The notes: a model not told the origin generated them from the letters alone. DNA of 64,000 nucleotides from Doryteuthis pealeii (GCA_023376005.1 CM042147.1:117003940-117067939); one strand, 5' to 3'; positions 34,905-47,623 are shown, numbered from the stretch's first letter. Program-made: numbers and translations.

Positions 34905-35105
34905 GGCTGATTAAACTCAGTAGAGCATCTGCCCAAGAGGAGCCACAAGATTCCGGGCGCATGAATAGCACAGCTTGGATCTGTGTAGTAAAGTGGGGAG
35001 TTGACGGTAGGTATGACGTGCCACCTTAGATGTAAAAATAATCTCCCTGGTCTTGTGCTAGTGAAAAAGAGGGTAGACTTCCTTGCTGTCCAGCTGATAC
35101 TGGTG
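34905..35105 (+). mobile_element. tRNA-derived SINE, family B, degenerate
   Basis: Head partly lost; body words GTAAAGTGGGGAGTTGACGG and TCTCCCTGGTCTTG remain. Confidence 0.75.
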
Positions 35106-37945
35106 TGGGGGTTAATTTCGCATTTGCCTGAGGAGTTGTCTGCCCGCTTGATGTCGCTGGTTCCCGCTAGGGGCCTCTTGTATTTAAGCGGCTGATTTGA
35201 ACTTCTCTTCCTCTTTCCTCGCTATGAGACCACATGGGTTAGACACGGTCTTTCCTTCTCTTTGGGGCTTCGGCCCTCAACGCCGGCTACTGGTCACTGT
35301 AAGTGATTTATACAGCATGACTATTCTTAATCTCATGTCTGTACCTTTATATTATGTGTACTTTTATATTATCTTGTCGGTGACTTTTATGTATGTATGT
35401 GTATGTACACTATTCTATCTTCTATTGTTTATGTATCTTGTTTATTCCTGTGCTGTATTATATGAAATGTTTTGTCTCAGAAATGTGTCGGAGTTGTCTG
35501 TTCAATTATCACTTTGAACTCTACACTGGCAATGTTATATACCTACTTCTTTCTGCTATGAAAGATCTGTTTGAAAATGTCAACATGGAGGACATTCTGT
35601 CCTTTTTGAGGGAAATAAAATTATACCATAGAATATAGACATGAACTTAATCAATACCATACAACATGATCCCCAACGGTGCTAACACCCTGTTAAAACC
35701 AATTACTAAAAAAGTATAGATATAGATACACAACATATATTACTTCCTAACTGTTAGGCATGACATAACCTCAGACGGGTTGATATATACTGTTAAAATC
35801 AACCAACCAACCCTTCTTTCTGCTGGGTATATATTATGGCGAGGGATCCATTTTGAATCTATTCTTTTTATGAATTATGAGAGACATACGTGGTTGTGCC
35901 CTCATATTTAATCTTCTACTTATTTATTGTGTAGCTGGCAGGTATTTCTTATCATCTTCTGTTTCTTGTGTACTTCTTTTAGCTTTATTGTAGTCGGTCA
36001 CTATCTTCATTCCTTAATCTTTTAGTTCCGGGCTTTTTCTAACTTCTTCTGCAGGTCTTTTGTTGACTGGTCTGGTAAAGTTCTCTGGTTATGCCAAGGT
36101 TGTCATTAGTTCTTAGAGAAAAACACAAGGCATATAGTTTTTGGTGATCACATTTTATTCAGACCTTAAATCTTAATCTTAAGATTTTCTCAACCTAGGA
36201 TTCTCAACTGCATGCAGGAAGTCACTTGCCAAGCTGTCCTCAAATCATGAGGGCTCGCGACTGCCTACCAAAGAAGGTTATGCAAAGGTTATCTCGCATT
36301 AATCATCACAACGGCTCAGATTTGAATTCAACAACATCTGAATTCAAAATCTGTTTCTACACTAACCATCTAAAAACGGATGGTACCCCCATCAATATAT
36401 AACAGCAATAAGCGGCTCTGTAGACGTTACATTATTTAGTCCAGGTTTGTGGCGAAATTGAAGGGCAGAGCTGTGGATGAGCGGATTCCCAGCCTCCACA
36501 AAAAAAGCACGTCAGGATATGTTTGGCTTGTGCGAAGGGGAAGAATGTGGCGAGTGGCCACGGATATTTGAACTCGCTACCTCCTTGTAGCTAAAATGAT
36601 GTTGGCAGAGACCCGGATGAGACCAGTCGGAATTTGCATAAAGCATGGCCGAGCGATGATAAAAAACCGGAGAGTGGCTGATACTGGACAGAGAGAAAAA
36701 AAAGCAAGTTTGTTAGACCAGAAGTGAAATTCGACGACTGCTGTGTTTGGGTTCCTTATGTCAGGAAGTGAGAGTAACGTGCTCAGTTGGTAGAGACTGT
36801 GCTGACAACAGAAGGAATTACATTTCGTAAAAGCATGCTAAGAGTAACTAGAAGTCAAAGTTTGGCCTGTTTACTGTAGTGAAGGATTGCCCAGGAAGGG
36901 CAAGCGAGTGTGGTATAAAATATAAATAACATGATTAGTGCCACTTGTGTGGGATCTAACTCTTGACCTGTGGCTTACAAATATGTTTGGAGTTTGCCAC
37001 TGTAGTCATCGGACTGGTTTGCATAGGAGTGGTGCTGGTTGGCTGTTGGCCACTAGTCATGTGTTTCTTGTGAGAGAACCATAAAACACTGGGATTTCTG
37101 TCTATCCAAAAACTTATCCTGGCATGCGAAAGGACGGAATGACCAAAGAGAAAGATAATAAGCCAAGAAATAAGGATAGTTAAAGAAAGAAGGGACGTTT
37201 ATGCTAGATTTTGTTAACATTGCTCTAAATCGACAGCCCCTGATAAACTACAATATATAACATTTACCAAAACTTTTCTTGTTCCCCAATGATACTTGCA
37301 TCAGAAAAATAAGATCTAAAAACTTTCATCCTTTAGGTTACTCTTACCAAACTTTTAAGCTGGACAATTTTCTTTTTTCTTTCTTTCGTCATACGTGTGA
37401 TAGCACGTGTGATACCCTGCCCTCATCAGCTGCCAACTAGGAGTGATAACAGTTTCGGTAGCTAAGGCAGGACTGCCACTTCCTAGCAGCTTTCGCCACC
37501 GGACAGGGTATTAAAAAAAATAAGATGAAATAATGCAGAGAAGAAACTATAAGATCCGTTCATCGGAAAAGTTTTGTTATCAGTGCAGTTTGTTATTTGA
37601 AAAAGTGTTTGTTTTTGGCCGTTGACTTGATTACGCGATTGCAGATATTACGTAACAACACGGGAATGAAGATTCCGCGCGCGTATCATTTGTCCACTGA
37701 ATTCTTGGCTTGCTAGGAATGTCTCCAGGTTGCTGTTGCTCAGCAATGGGCTCCTGGACACAGAAAAATAAGATCTACGGTTTAGGTTATGCTTACCAAA
37801 CTTTTAAGCTGGACTATGGTCGTTTTTTAAATCCCTTAGTTTGACCTTTGAAAATATTTCTATGTTAAAAACAAAATTGATGTGGATTTTGTTGGATTAT
37901 AGGCAATTAGATGTATTTTGAGTTTGTGAAATGAGATTTTCTCCG
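35106..37945. other. Mostly unassigned intron sequence; one direct-repeat pair
   Basis: 35150-35520 is the distant relative of 7140-7580. 37295-37375 and 37755-37825 are direct repeats (AGAAAAATAAGATCTA, then TTACCAAACTTTTAAGCTGG) about 460 bp apart. A SINE-type tail occurs at about 35760-35815. No gene is seen. Confidence 0.4.
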
Positions 37946-38290
37946 GTTGGTCAGAGAGACCTCCTCCGATCAATCGGCTGGTCACATCAAGCCCTAGCAC
38001 TTATATGATTGTCCCGACCCTGAGGGTCCTCATTTCCTGGGTATGATGTTAAACTCCTAACTGATGGGAGGTTCCAGTTTTCAAAGTCTGGGGAATATGG
38101 AGCACTCCTTCATCCCCATTGTTCCCCAGTCCACTCCGACCTGGAGTGGTAGTACCTGTTAGGGTCCTGTCTATGGGTTAAATAGAACATTTACGATTCT
38201 ATTTAAATAGAACATGCTACAAATCTTTCAAACCTTTGCCGGCATTAAATGACCCACTGTAGTTGATATGCCGTAAAACAAAACAAACAA
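37946..38290 (+). mobile_element. Family C retroposon, 5'-truncated
   Basis: Contains only the 3' part, ending TTGATATGCCGTAAAAC and AACAAAC repeats. Confidence 0.8.
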
Positions 38291-38729
38291 ACAAAACTAT
38301 ATCAATGTATATGAACCAGAAATGTGTTGATGGTTTAAAAAATGATTGAAATATATAAAAAAACGGCTTTAATTTCTTACTTTCCTGTTTTAGTTTCAAA
38401 ATAGTAGTTTAATGTCTTTTTATGTATTATTTTGATTTTTCGGACAGTTGTCCTCATCTTTATTGTGATGTATGAAAAAAAAATTGATTGATGGGAGTTC
38501 AAAAACAATGATGTTATTATTTGAATGAGATCTTTGTAAGTTCTCCAACACCTTGTTTGCTCAACAGTCAAACTATTTAAAATGATTTCCCAGGTTGGGT
38601 CATTGCTATGCTCGGATAGACAAGGTACACCTAAAAAAAGGATGGAGGGTACAACAGCCAAAATGTGTTTTTATATATCACAAGACGAGGACAAAAATTC
38701 AGACAGTCTTTTTATGTAAATTCCACCAT

Positions 38730-39087
38730 ATTTTACCCCGCCAAAAGAAGAAAATACCAAAAATCAGGGAATTAACCGAATTTAATTGAAATTTTCAGTG
38801 TTGATATATTAATGAATAAAAGATATAATGCACCAGTTATTTTATTAAAAAAACTTTTACATTTTTTCAGGTCAGTTAACTTGGAACCACGTATCTTTAA
38901 GAATCTGTGTTATGCCTCAAAGATACGTGCTTCAAATTAACTGACCTGAAAAAATGTAAAAGTTTTTAAATAATAAAGTAACTGGTGCATTATATCTTTT
39001 ATTCATTAATTTATCAACACTGAAAATTTAATTAAATTCGGTTAATTCCCTGATTTTTGGTATTTTTTTTCTTTTGTGGTAAAAATA
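38730..39087. mobile_element. Foldback element F2, copy 1
   Basis: Arms of about 150-180 bp are inverted copies (CAAAAATCAGGGAATTAACC, AAAGATATAATGCACCAGTT, CAGTTAACTTGG) with a short centre at about 38900. Confidence 0.92.
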
Positions 39088-39294
39088 ATGCTGGTTATCA
39101 AATAATGTTGGAAGTCATTTGTATTAACTTCTGATCATCAATTCACTGAGTCAGTATTAGTCACTAAATTTGTTTGTGATTTTTAATTGGTAAAACCTCC
39201 AATTTTATTAATTGACTCTAGGTTTTTTTTTTTTATTATCTTTCTTAATTATTTTTTATTGTAAAAATTGTTGTTGACTCTTTGGACAAGAATT

Positions 39295-40122
39295 GGTGCT
39301 GTTATAGTATGTGGCCTACCCGGTTTGAATGTGTCCTACCTCAGTAAGAGTATATTCATAGATACTAGTACAAAATAAAAAACACCCTCCGGGCGATGTA
39401 AAAATAGATTTTTGAAACATATTGCCTGAGGGGTGAGCGTAAAAAATTCAATGTCAGCGAGTTTGTACCCTAAGTAAATAAAATCATCAAATTCATTAAA
39501 GGATTAAAAAATAAAACAATTTGAAATGTAAACTTTAAATATGTATTAAAACAAAACAAACTATAGATATATAATACCAGTCATGTATTTATTAAAACTT
39601 GTTTTAAAAAACAATGAGGACTGTCTAATGCTGCATGTTCAAATTTTGAGTGTATTTATTCTATGTTATGATGATTTGGGGTAATGTGATGTAAGCAGTG
39701 ACGTAATTTTTGTTACAGACAAAAACCGGAAGTGAATCTCCATTATTAATAGATAAGTAGTAAGGAAAATTTATTGAAATTAATTATTTTTGATTCTGTT
39801 ATAGTATGTGGCCTACCCATTTTTAATGTGTCCTACCTCAGTAAGAGTATGTTTATAGATATACGTAGTAGGCAATTTATTGAAACTAATTATTTTTCAC
39901 ATATATTCAATTTCAAGAAATGCAATTCAGTCATAAGCTGTATATAGTAATTAAGAATAATTAAAAAATAATTTATCCATAATTTACATGAATCAGATCT
40001 ATTTAATTCTAAAATATTCTAAAATTCTGAAATAGGGTTAGGGTTAGCAGCTATTATTATAACCATATAATATGCTTTTATGTACCATAAACTTTTTATG
40101 TACCACATACTATAATGGTACC
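39295..40122 (+). mobile_element. MITE family M3 carrying a full nested Helitron
   Basis: Outer ends GGTGCTGTTATAG and TATAATGGTACC are flanked by the exact 8-bp duplication CAAGAATT. After the Helitron (39365-39753) the M3 5' region starts again at about 39788, so part of the MITE is present twice. Confidence 0.9.
39365..39753 (-). mobile_element. Non-autonomous Helitron, 389 bp, nested in a MITE
   Basis: TC at 39753 and CTAG at 39365-39368, both ends intact, host A and T correct. It interrupts MITE family M3 after ATAGATA. Confidence 0.85.
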
Positions 40123-40180
40123 CAAGAATTTTTATATGTGTGTGTGTTGAAGACTTTAGTGTCTCTAAGCTGTTATTAAT

Positions 40181-40393
40181 GGGTGAGTCTCTCTGTGGCG
40201 TAATGGCTAACATACTGGATTGTGACATTGTTGTTAGGAAGTTCAAACTCCAATTGTGAGATAAGTATGAACCCACCTCATTCCTCCACTTATGGGTTAG
40301 ATAATATGACTACTGTTCTTCTACAAGGATGGCTTTGGTATTGAATAACCTGTTAAGGTTGATATGCCATTAAACAAAGAAACCAAACCAAAC
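40181..40393 (+). mobile_element. Complete tRNA-derived SINE with conserved 3' tail and 11-bp target duplication
   Basis: Head with A box TGGCGTAATGGCTA and B box AAGTTCAAACTCC. The 3' end is AATAACCTGTTAAGGTTGATATGCC split around a small hairpin, then an (AACC)n tail. CTGTTATTAAT occurs at 40170-40180 and 40394-40404. Confidence 0.88.
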
Positions 40394-40461
40394 CTGTTAT
40401 TAATATTGTAAGATTTGGTAAAAATTGCTATTGACTTTCTTTTTTTTTCTTTTTTTCTTTT

Positions 40462-40978
40462 TCTTTTGTTTTATGTCATATCAACCTCTGTGGGTCAATT
40501 AATGCCGATGAAGTTTTGAAATGAATTCATTCTTAATGGATAATCAATTTTGTTTATAAACTCATGTTTTTCTATTTAACACATAGATGGGACCCTAACA
40601 GGTCCTACCACTCCGGGTCAGAGTGGACCAGGGAGCAATGATGATGAAAGGGGTGCTCCACATTCCCCAAACCTCCAAAACTGGAATCTCACCATCAGAT
40701 AGAGTTTAATGTCATTCCCTTCTAGCACCCATATGATAAAAAGGTGCTACGGCTTGACATGACCAGCCGATTGATCGGAGGGGCCTCTCCAACTGCCCGT
40801 CGAGCCCAAGTAAGGACCAAAGTGGAGTATTACAAGTCATGGACTGCTCAACCAACTGGGTTCTATCATTAAGCATTATGGGTCACCACCCGCGGCCAAC
40901 AGGTGGCCCCATTGAGACAGTCTCACCCATCTGCAGAGGTGTAGTCAGTGCTTTCTAACGCCCCACTGACAGGGCAGT
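40462..40978 (-). mobile_element. Family C retroposon, near-full copy
   Basis: Reverse copy; the 5' head GCCCTGTCAGTGGGGCG lies at the right end. Confidence 0.85.
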
Positions 40979-41111
40979 TGACTGTTTGGACAGTGGTGTG
41001 TATGTATGTATGTATGTGTGTGTGTATATATATATCTCTCTCTATATATATATATTTATATATATATAAATTTAGGAATAATAGTCAGGCATTATTTTCC
41101 AAACAATCAGA

Positions 41112-41406
41112 TATATATATATATATATATGATTAAAAATTGAGGAGTAATGGATAAAACACAAACAACTTCATTCAATTGATATTTCGCCTCACTATGA
41201 TCCGATGCATCCCCCCTTCCCACCTCCCTCTACCTTTATTTAAACACACTGTAGTTTTTGTCTCAAATAAATTTCTGATGAAGCTTCGTTAACATACAGA
41301 GGTGAAATATCAATTGAATGAAGTTGTTTGTGTTATTCCTCAATTTTTAATCACATTTTGTTGGATTTTACCCAATCTCTTACTCCTCATATATATATAT
41401 ATATAT
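41112..41406 (+). mobile_element. Foldback element with degenerate hammerhead core
   Basis: Inverted arms at 41132-41193 and 41300-41354 between (TA)n tracts (41112-41131 and 41386-41406). CTGATGA at 41275-41281 and a downstream GTGAAAT supply core-like strands with a stem II GCTTC/GAGGT, but stems I and III are not convincing. Intron 1 of TMEM170. Confidence 0.5.
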
Positions 41407-41503
41407 ATTTAAAATTTTTATATATCACTATTATTAAATGGTAATGGGTCAGTTGTTTTATTCCTCCCTTAACTGATCCACCATGTCTCCTGAAAAAAAA
41501 ATT

Positions 41504-41918
41504 AGTTAAATCAAACTTAATGGGCTTAAATTCCACCATATTTTACCCGCCAAAAGAAGAAAATACCAAAAATCAGGGAATTAACCGAATTTAATGAAAT
41601 CTTAATGAATAAAAGATATAATGCACCAGTTATTTTATTAAAAAAACTTTTACGATATTTTCAGGTCTGTTAACTTGGAACCACGTATCTTTAAGAATCT
41701 GTGTTAAGCCTCAAAGATACATGCTTCAAATTAACTGACCTGAAAAAATGTAAAAGTTTTTAAATAAAATAACTAGTGCATTATATCTTTTATTCATTAA
41801 TATATCAACACTGAAAATTTCATTAAATTCGGTTAATTCCCTGATTTTTGGTATTTTTTTTCTTTCGGCATGGTAACATAGGATGGTTGAATTTAGGTCT
41901 GTTAAGTTTGATTTAACC
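41504..41918. mobile_element. Foldback element F2, copy 2
   Basis: Same family as 38730, with arms extended outward by GTTAAATCAAACTTAA. Ends 53 bp before TMEM170 exon 2. Confidence 0.92.
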
Positions 41919-41971
41919 AACAAATTTGTTGAACATTAGATTTATGACAGTAAACTTCTTTGTTTTTTCAG

Positions 41972-42142
41972 AAATGTGGTATCAAATCTTCCTGTGGGCT
42001 CTTTTTTCCTCGGTGTTCGTACACTTGGTTTGTGCCATTATTGCCTTCAGCCGGCTTCGAAAACACAAGTTAGGCAGATGGATTCCAGCTTTGATTGTTA
42101 TCATGGGAGTGCTGTCACCCTTGACTGGTGGAATTTTATCAA
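41972..42142 (+). CDS. TMEM170: TMEM170 homologue, coding exon 2 (residues 32-88)
   Basis: Acceptor TTTTTTCAG ends at 41971 and donor GTAAGT starts at 42143; the exon is phase 1 at both ends. It encodes EMWYQIFLWALFSS (residues 32-45) within the first membrane helix (about 36-57), a basic turn RLRKHKLGR (59-67), and most of helix 2 with the SPLTGGILSS motif (80-89). This pattern is directly recognisable as the TMEM170 family: human paralogues show EMWY.VFLWAL, a LRxHKxGR turn and a G.L(T/S)SAAIAGVYRA block. An inverted-repeat element ends 53 bp upstream and another MITE begins about 90 bp downstream. The exon is intact with no stops or frameshifts. Confidence 0.97.
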
Positions 42143-42232
42143 GTAAGTTATATGTATTAATGTTTGGTGTGTAATCTATAGAGGAGCAAAATGTTTCACA
42201 TAGTGTTACAAATATGGTAAGCATATTTATTT

Positions 42233-42501
42233 GGGTAATCTGAACATTAGCTACATAAATGAGAGGAATCTTCCTTTGTTTGTTTCACTTTGAGGAAGCC
42301 ATAGGTTTTGGTCGGCCATTTTCATTTCACTGTGAATTTACCCTGAAAATACGAATTTGTTTGAATCAATACAACTGCAGGTTTTAACATGAAAATATCA
42401 TAAAATGTGTTCTTAATAACAATTAAGTTAATTTCAAATAATGCGCAAGCACAATTAAGAACACATTTTATGATATTTTCGTGTTAAAACATGTGTTTTC
42501 A
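42233..42501 (+). mobile_element. MITE family M4, partial copy
   Basis: Matches the left arm and centre of the 11.4-kb copy (GGAAGCCATAGGTTTTGG, then CAATTAAGAACACATTTTA). Starts 90 bp after TMEM170 exon 2. Confidence 0.8.
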
Positions 42502-43060
42502 TATGGTGTGAAGTGAAATTCTTATATTGCCTCTTCTTCAAATTCCTCATGTTCTTATCTCGATCATTTCTTGTCTTCTCGCAGTTTCATTTTCTTACTG
42601 AAAGGAACAGCAATGAGAATTTGTTGTATAATTGATGGGTGTCCTATCAATTATGCATGGTTAGTGTAATGAACTGGAATTCAAACCTAACGGTTAACAA
42701 TACAGGGATTTGTGAATAATGTCCCCCAACCTTTTGTTAACCTCTTTTCCTGTTTGCCAGGCAAGCATGAGAGAAAGTTTAGTTTTAGATAATCAGTTTC
42801 TAGTTAGCCATCGAAGAATGAAGACAATAGCTAGCGCTTAACCATATTCTCATGAGCACAGTTGAGTGATCTGGATCCAAGACTCAACTAAAATACATGT
42901 GAATTCACCAAAGTAATGTCTTGTGTTGTAATCAAGAACAAACCAACAATGCAGGACATCTCAGCCAGCCCAGAATCTTAAGAAGATAGACAGCCCAGAA
43001 GAACTGAGAAGAGCTACTCAGCCCAAATAAGAAAAACTGCTATTCAGTCCAAGCTACATA

Positions 43061-43308
43061 TAAAGTAAAAGTAAAGTCGTCGGGCGGCCTAATGTCGGTA
43101 TCAGCCATGCAGCGAGGGAGTCTATCCCCTTTTCACTAGCGCTAGACCAAGGAGATTATTTTAGCGTCTGAGGTGGAGCGCCACACCTACCGTCAGCTCC
43201 TTACTTTACCGCACAGATCCCTGTGCTACTCATACGCTGAGTTGGCAAGGGCGGGTATCGAACTAAGAACCTTGTTTCTAGCTGAACACTCTACCAACTG
43301 AGCTAAGA
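43061..43308 (-). mobile_element. tRNA-derived SINE, family B
   Basis: Reverse copy in intron 2. The head at the right end reads TAGCTCAGTTGGTAGAGTG on the - strand. Confidence 0.88.
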
Positions 43309-43899
43309 ATGGTATACAGCCACGGGTATACACTGGTATATGCTCATACTATATATATATACTGTCTATGTAAAGAGATGCTATACAACAAATTCTTTTT
43401 TTTATGCATATAACATTTATCAATAACTTGGACAAATTACCTATTTTGTTAACCCTTGGGAGTCAGATGGAAATCGGACAACTGTTCACTTGGCGGATTC
43501 TCTGCTGACTAAAGCAAAGCTGTTGAGTTAAAAGACAAAACCTCTGACTCCGACTCATGTGTGTCGAACTCATAAGTGATAATGGCCTACAAATAAATAT
43601 AAAATCACATTTTTTTAATAATCTATTTATAAGGAGTGTGCACTGTATAACTTTACAGAGTAAACTAGGGCCATATAAAGGGTAAATTCAACTGGAGTTG
43701 GGATCGGTACAGTTTTACAGACTTTAACTCCATAGACCTGGACTAATGTAAAGTTTCAATTCTACTTTTTTTAGTCACCTGACTTTAACTTTGTCCAATG
43801 AAAGCCAAGCTTTCAACTGACCTTAAACTGTCAATTACACTAAGTGACACCAACGGTTAGAATCTTTCTAAACTAATCCACACTACTTCCAAGCTGTAG

Positions 43900-44232
43900 C
43901 TGTGTTAGTGCGACTGTATGGTTGCACTACTTGGATTCTAAGAAAAGCTTAGAGAAAAAGCCAGATCACAAGGATGATTGTACAAGGTGTCTTGAACAAA
44001 TCTTAGAAACAGCACTCCAGAAAAAACTAGCAGTATATCCACTTACCATCCAGATAATACAAACAAGACATTCTGAACACAGCTAGAGAAGCAAGGACGA
44101 ACTCATAAGTGACGTTCTCCTGTGGACCACCTACACATGAACACACCAGACAAGGAAAAACCTACATCAACCAGCTCTGTGCGGTGCAGAGGACTTGTCT
44201 GGGGCGATAGCCAATAGGACGGGTAGAGAGAG
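43900..44232 (+). pseudogene. Strongly decayed non-LTR retrotransposon fragment
   Basis: Still alignable to the fragment at 46331: GTAGCTGTGTTAGTGC, CTTGAACAAATCTTAG, GAAGCAAGGACGAACTCATAA and GACGTTCTCCTGTGGA in the same order, with many frame breaks. Confidence 0.75.
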
Positions 44233-44460
44233 AGATATTAGCTCAGTCGATGCATCATTCGACTAAGAACCGCAAGGTTCTGAGTTCGATACCATCCCTC
44301 GCAAACTTGGTGTATGAGTAGCACAGCAGCTGGTGGTAGGTGTGGCGCCCCACCTCAGACGCCAAAAACAATCTCCTTGGTCTAGCGCTAGTGAAAAGGG
44401 GATAGGCTCCCTCGATTTCTGGCTGATACTGTCAATAGGACACTCCGTCGACTTGACTAT
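44233..44460 (+). mobile_element. tRNA-derived SINE, family B
   Basis: Follows a decayed retroelement fragment and ends next to a hAT-type MITE. Confidence 0.85.
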
Positions 44461-44468
44461 ATGTATAT

Positions 44469-44991
44469 CAGGGCTTGACATTAATGCTGTCCGTCGTCCT
44501 GGGGACGATAAAAATTACATCCGGGACGGTCATCCAGGACAGTTTGCCAGAGACGGTAAAAAATTTTTCCTTAAAGTTAGTACTACATTCCAATATTGGC
44601 TGTCCAGTGATTGCCTGAATGCTGACCTCAAAATGAGGCTACAGGACCGCAGGTCTATTCTCAAAGCTATGTAATGAATAATGGTGGAAGGAGATAGTTT
44701 AAAAGGACCGAATATGTACTACTAACCCTACTCAGGGTAACTTAAAGTAAAAAAGTATTTTTTAGCTCAAAACACAGTAGGAAATGGATTTTTTGTCCAA
44801 ATATCCAGAATTATCACTGCTTCAGCTTTTCTTAATTTTTATTAAATGTTATTATGCTACTGATGACTGACAAGTATAGATGATGCTAATGAATTAAACA
44901 TATTTTGATTTCGGGACGGTCCAAACCCCATTCGGGACGGTTGATAATTTTTGTTCGGGACGGTCATGAAAAAAGTTAGTGTCGGGGCCTG
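44469..44991 (+). mobile_element. hAT-type MITE, 523 bp
   Basis: Ends CAGGGCTTGACATTAA and (complement) CAGGCCCCGACACTAAC are typical hAT termini. Flanks ATGTATAT/ATGCATAT are an 8-bp duplication with one change. Several GGGACGGT words occur inside. An ORF across its left part (44333-44674) starts in the SINE and is not credible. Confidence 0.8.
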
Positions 44992-45099
44992 ATGCATATG
45001 CAAACCCATCCTGTCAGCATGACCTGATGATAATCACAATATAACACGGTGTAGGGGGGAATACTTCAACTCTTACAAAGTATTAAAGGAAAAGAAGAA

Positions 45100-45700
45100 A
45101 AAAATATCATTAAATAGTTGTCTCCCTTTACCAAGTGTTTATTGGTTTGGCAAAGTGGGGTAAAATAGTTTCTTTCCTTTCGTTTCAATAAATAAATAAG
45201 TAAAACTCCCTCTACCCCAGGGGATAATAGCAACCCTACCTATAGTCTTGTTGGGAGGAGTGTAATGGCAGAAACTATTCCAGCAAATATTTAAGTTTTA
45301 ATGTAATGAAATATATTAAATTAGAAAGGCTAATGAAACTAAATAAGAATGCAGATAAAAATATTTGAGACGGGGGGGGGGTTATAATCGAAAAATAGAA
45401 ACTGAGATTTACTTTTCCATCACTTCGTTCATTGCTAAATTTTCCTAATTTAACTATTTAGTTAAAATAGGAAGTAAAGAATAAAATTAGTTATTTCTTC
45501 TTGTTAATCAATTTCTTTTAAGATTTATCCCCAAGATTTTTGCTCATATTCATTAACAATTAGAAATCAATAATACTAAGCACATATTTATTAAGATCAA
45601 ATTTTTTATATCAATATGCAAATTAGCCTTCCTGTTCACAGCTGTTTTGTTGTATATATGAATAAAATTGCATGTTAATAGTATATAGATATGATCAACA
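45100..45700. other. No recognised feature
   Basis: AT-rich intron 2 sequence with a G-run at 45372-45380. Confidence 0.3.
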
Positions 45701-46201
45701 GTATTAATAATGTAAAACAATTGGTAATTTATGAGGAAGTGCATCCCGATCTCATGCCTCAAAGACCGCTACCCGGTGACTATCAAAATAACAACCCCAG
45801 CTCGTCATAATTCTTGTTTAGATATGAAGATGGATATAGTTTTGAATAGACTGAGATAGATAGATAGATAAACAAACAAAATAATAGATACAAACAAATG
45901 GAGATAGATAGATATTTTCAACAAGTAAATGTATTGGGGGGGGTCGCTTCTTTTTTTTTGTCGTAATTCTTGTTTATTTAAACTAAAAACAAGACATTAA
46001 ACAAACATGAATAAAAAAAAAAATCTTAGTATTTAAAGTAATATAGATAATTATGATCAAATTGAGATAGATAGATAGATGGATAGTTTTGAATAGCTTG
46101 AGCTGGGTCGTTATTTTAATAGTCACCGGGCAGCAACTCTTGAGGCAGGAGACCGGGACCCACTTCCTCATAAATTACCAAACAATTTTATTAATAATTG
46201 A
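45700..46201. mobile_element. Foldback element in TMEM170 intron 2
   Basis: Inverted arms (GGTAATTTATGAGGAAGTG, GCCTCAA/TTGAGGC, ACCCGGTGACTAT/ATAGTCACCGGG, AGATAGATAG) of about 150 bp around an AT-rich centre. Confidence 0.85.
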
Positions 46202-46330
46202 GGTTTAAATAAAATTAGAATCATCAAGAATATGACGTAAATAACTAAGGGGATTGTGACTTGAGTAGTAATATAGTTTCGGTTACAAACAGACAATCTC
46301 CATTATAATACGAGATATTAAATTTCAATG

Positions 46331-46939
<609 letters not shown>

Positions 46940-46992
46940 ATTTCAATGTGTGTATTAATAATTGTTTTTTTTTTTTTTTTCTTTCTTTCCAG

Positions 46993-47123
46993 GTGCGGCA
47001 ATTGCCGGAGTGTATCGTGCTGCTGATATGGAGATGCATCCTTTCTATGCTCTCTTCTTTGGCCTTCTGCAGACGGCGGGTGTGATTGTCATTTCCTTGT
47101 CTCGTTTCCTCAGCACCCTTTGA
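46993..47123 (+). CDS. TMEM170: TMEM170 homologue, coding exon 3 with stop (residues 89-131)
   Basis: The acceptor TTTCTTTCCAG ends at 46992 behind a long polypyrimidine tract. The split codon A+GT gives Ser89, continuing the helix 2 motif as LSSAAIAGVYRAADMEM. Helix 3 follows (about 107-128) and the protein ends RFLSTL with TGA at 47121-47123; human TMEM170A ends RILATL, so the C terminus is the family's natural end. Exons 1-3 total 131 codons in one open frame. A 5'-truncated non-LTR retrotransposon with a (GAT)n tail and 11-bp target duplication sits in intron 2, its right flank ending 44 bp before this exon, yet the acceptor looks intact. Confidence 0.97.
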
Positions 47124-47567
47124 GTTTGTTTTTCATCATTTACCCTTCCAGGATGTTGGAGAAAGTATTCCACTCAAGGACTCGACAGAGAAAGAGTTGG
47201 TGGCAGCAACAGTTGTCAAATTATTACGGACTAAAATTTAGCGATTGTAAAGGAAGAAAGAAGAGAAAGAAAAGCTGCCAAATGATCTGTAGATTTGTAC
47301 TATAGAGCAATAATGTAGATATATATATATATTTATGTACAATATTATAAAGGAAAAAAAAGAAAGTGCTTTTTGTGATGATGCCCTGGTTACTTTTGAT
47401 AGAGGTAAACCAAGAGCCAACTTAAGTGTAGACCATGTGACTTTCCATACATCTATAGACATTTAAACTGTATTGTAATTGCAGTTATAGCATTTGAGTT
47501 GGTGAAAAAAAAAAAAAAAAAAAAAAAGAGGTGGGTATCTGTAATTGTTTTGTATCCACGTATGGAG

Positions 47568-47573
47568 AATAAA
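47568..47573 (+). promoter_or_regulatory. Candidate polyadenylation signal of TMEM170
   Basis: First canonical AATAAA on the + strand after the TMEM170 stop, 445 nt downstream. A genomic A-run at 47504-47527 lies inside the presumed 3' UTR. A second AATAAA at about 49005 precedes another long A-run, so a longer 3' end is possible. Confidence 0.45.
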
Positions 47574-47623
47574 ATCTGTGATGACACTTGTGAATGAAAT
47601 TCATTTTATTTAACTGTTTAAAC

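Noticed and set aside
44333..44674. 113-codon ORF
   Set aside because: It spans the junction of a SINE and a hAT-type MITE and has no transposase motif.
46255..46313. Another Helitron 5' end on the - strand
   Set aside because: Resembles the TC-start sequence (TCGTATTATAATGGAG) but is preceded by C instead of A, and no hairpin-CTAG end is found.
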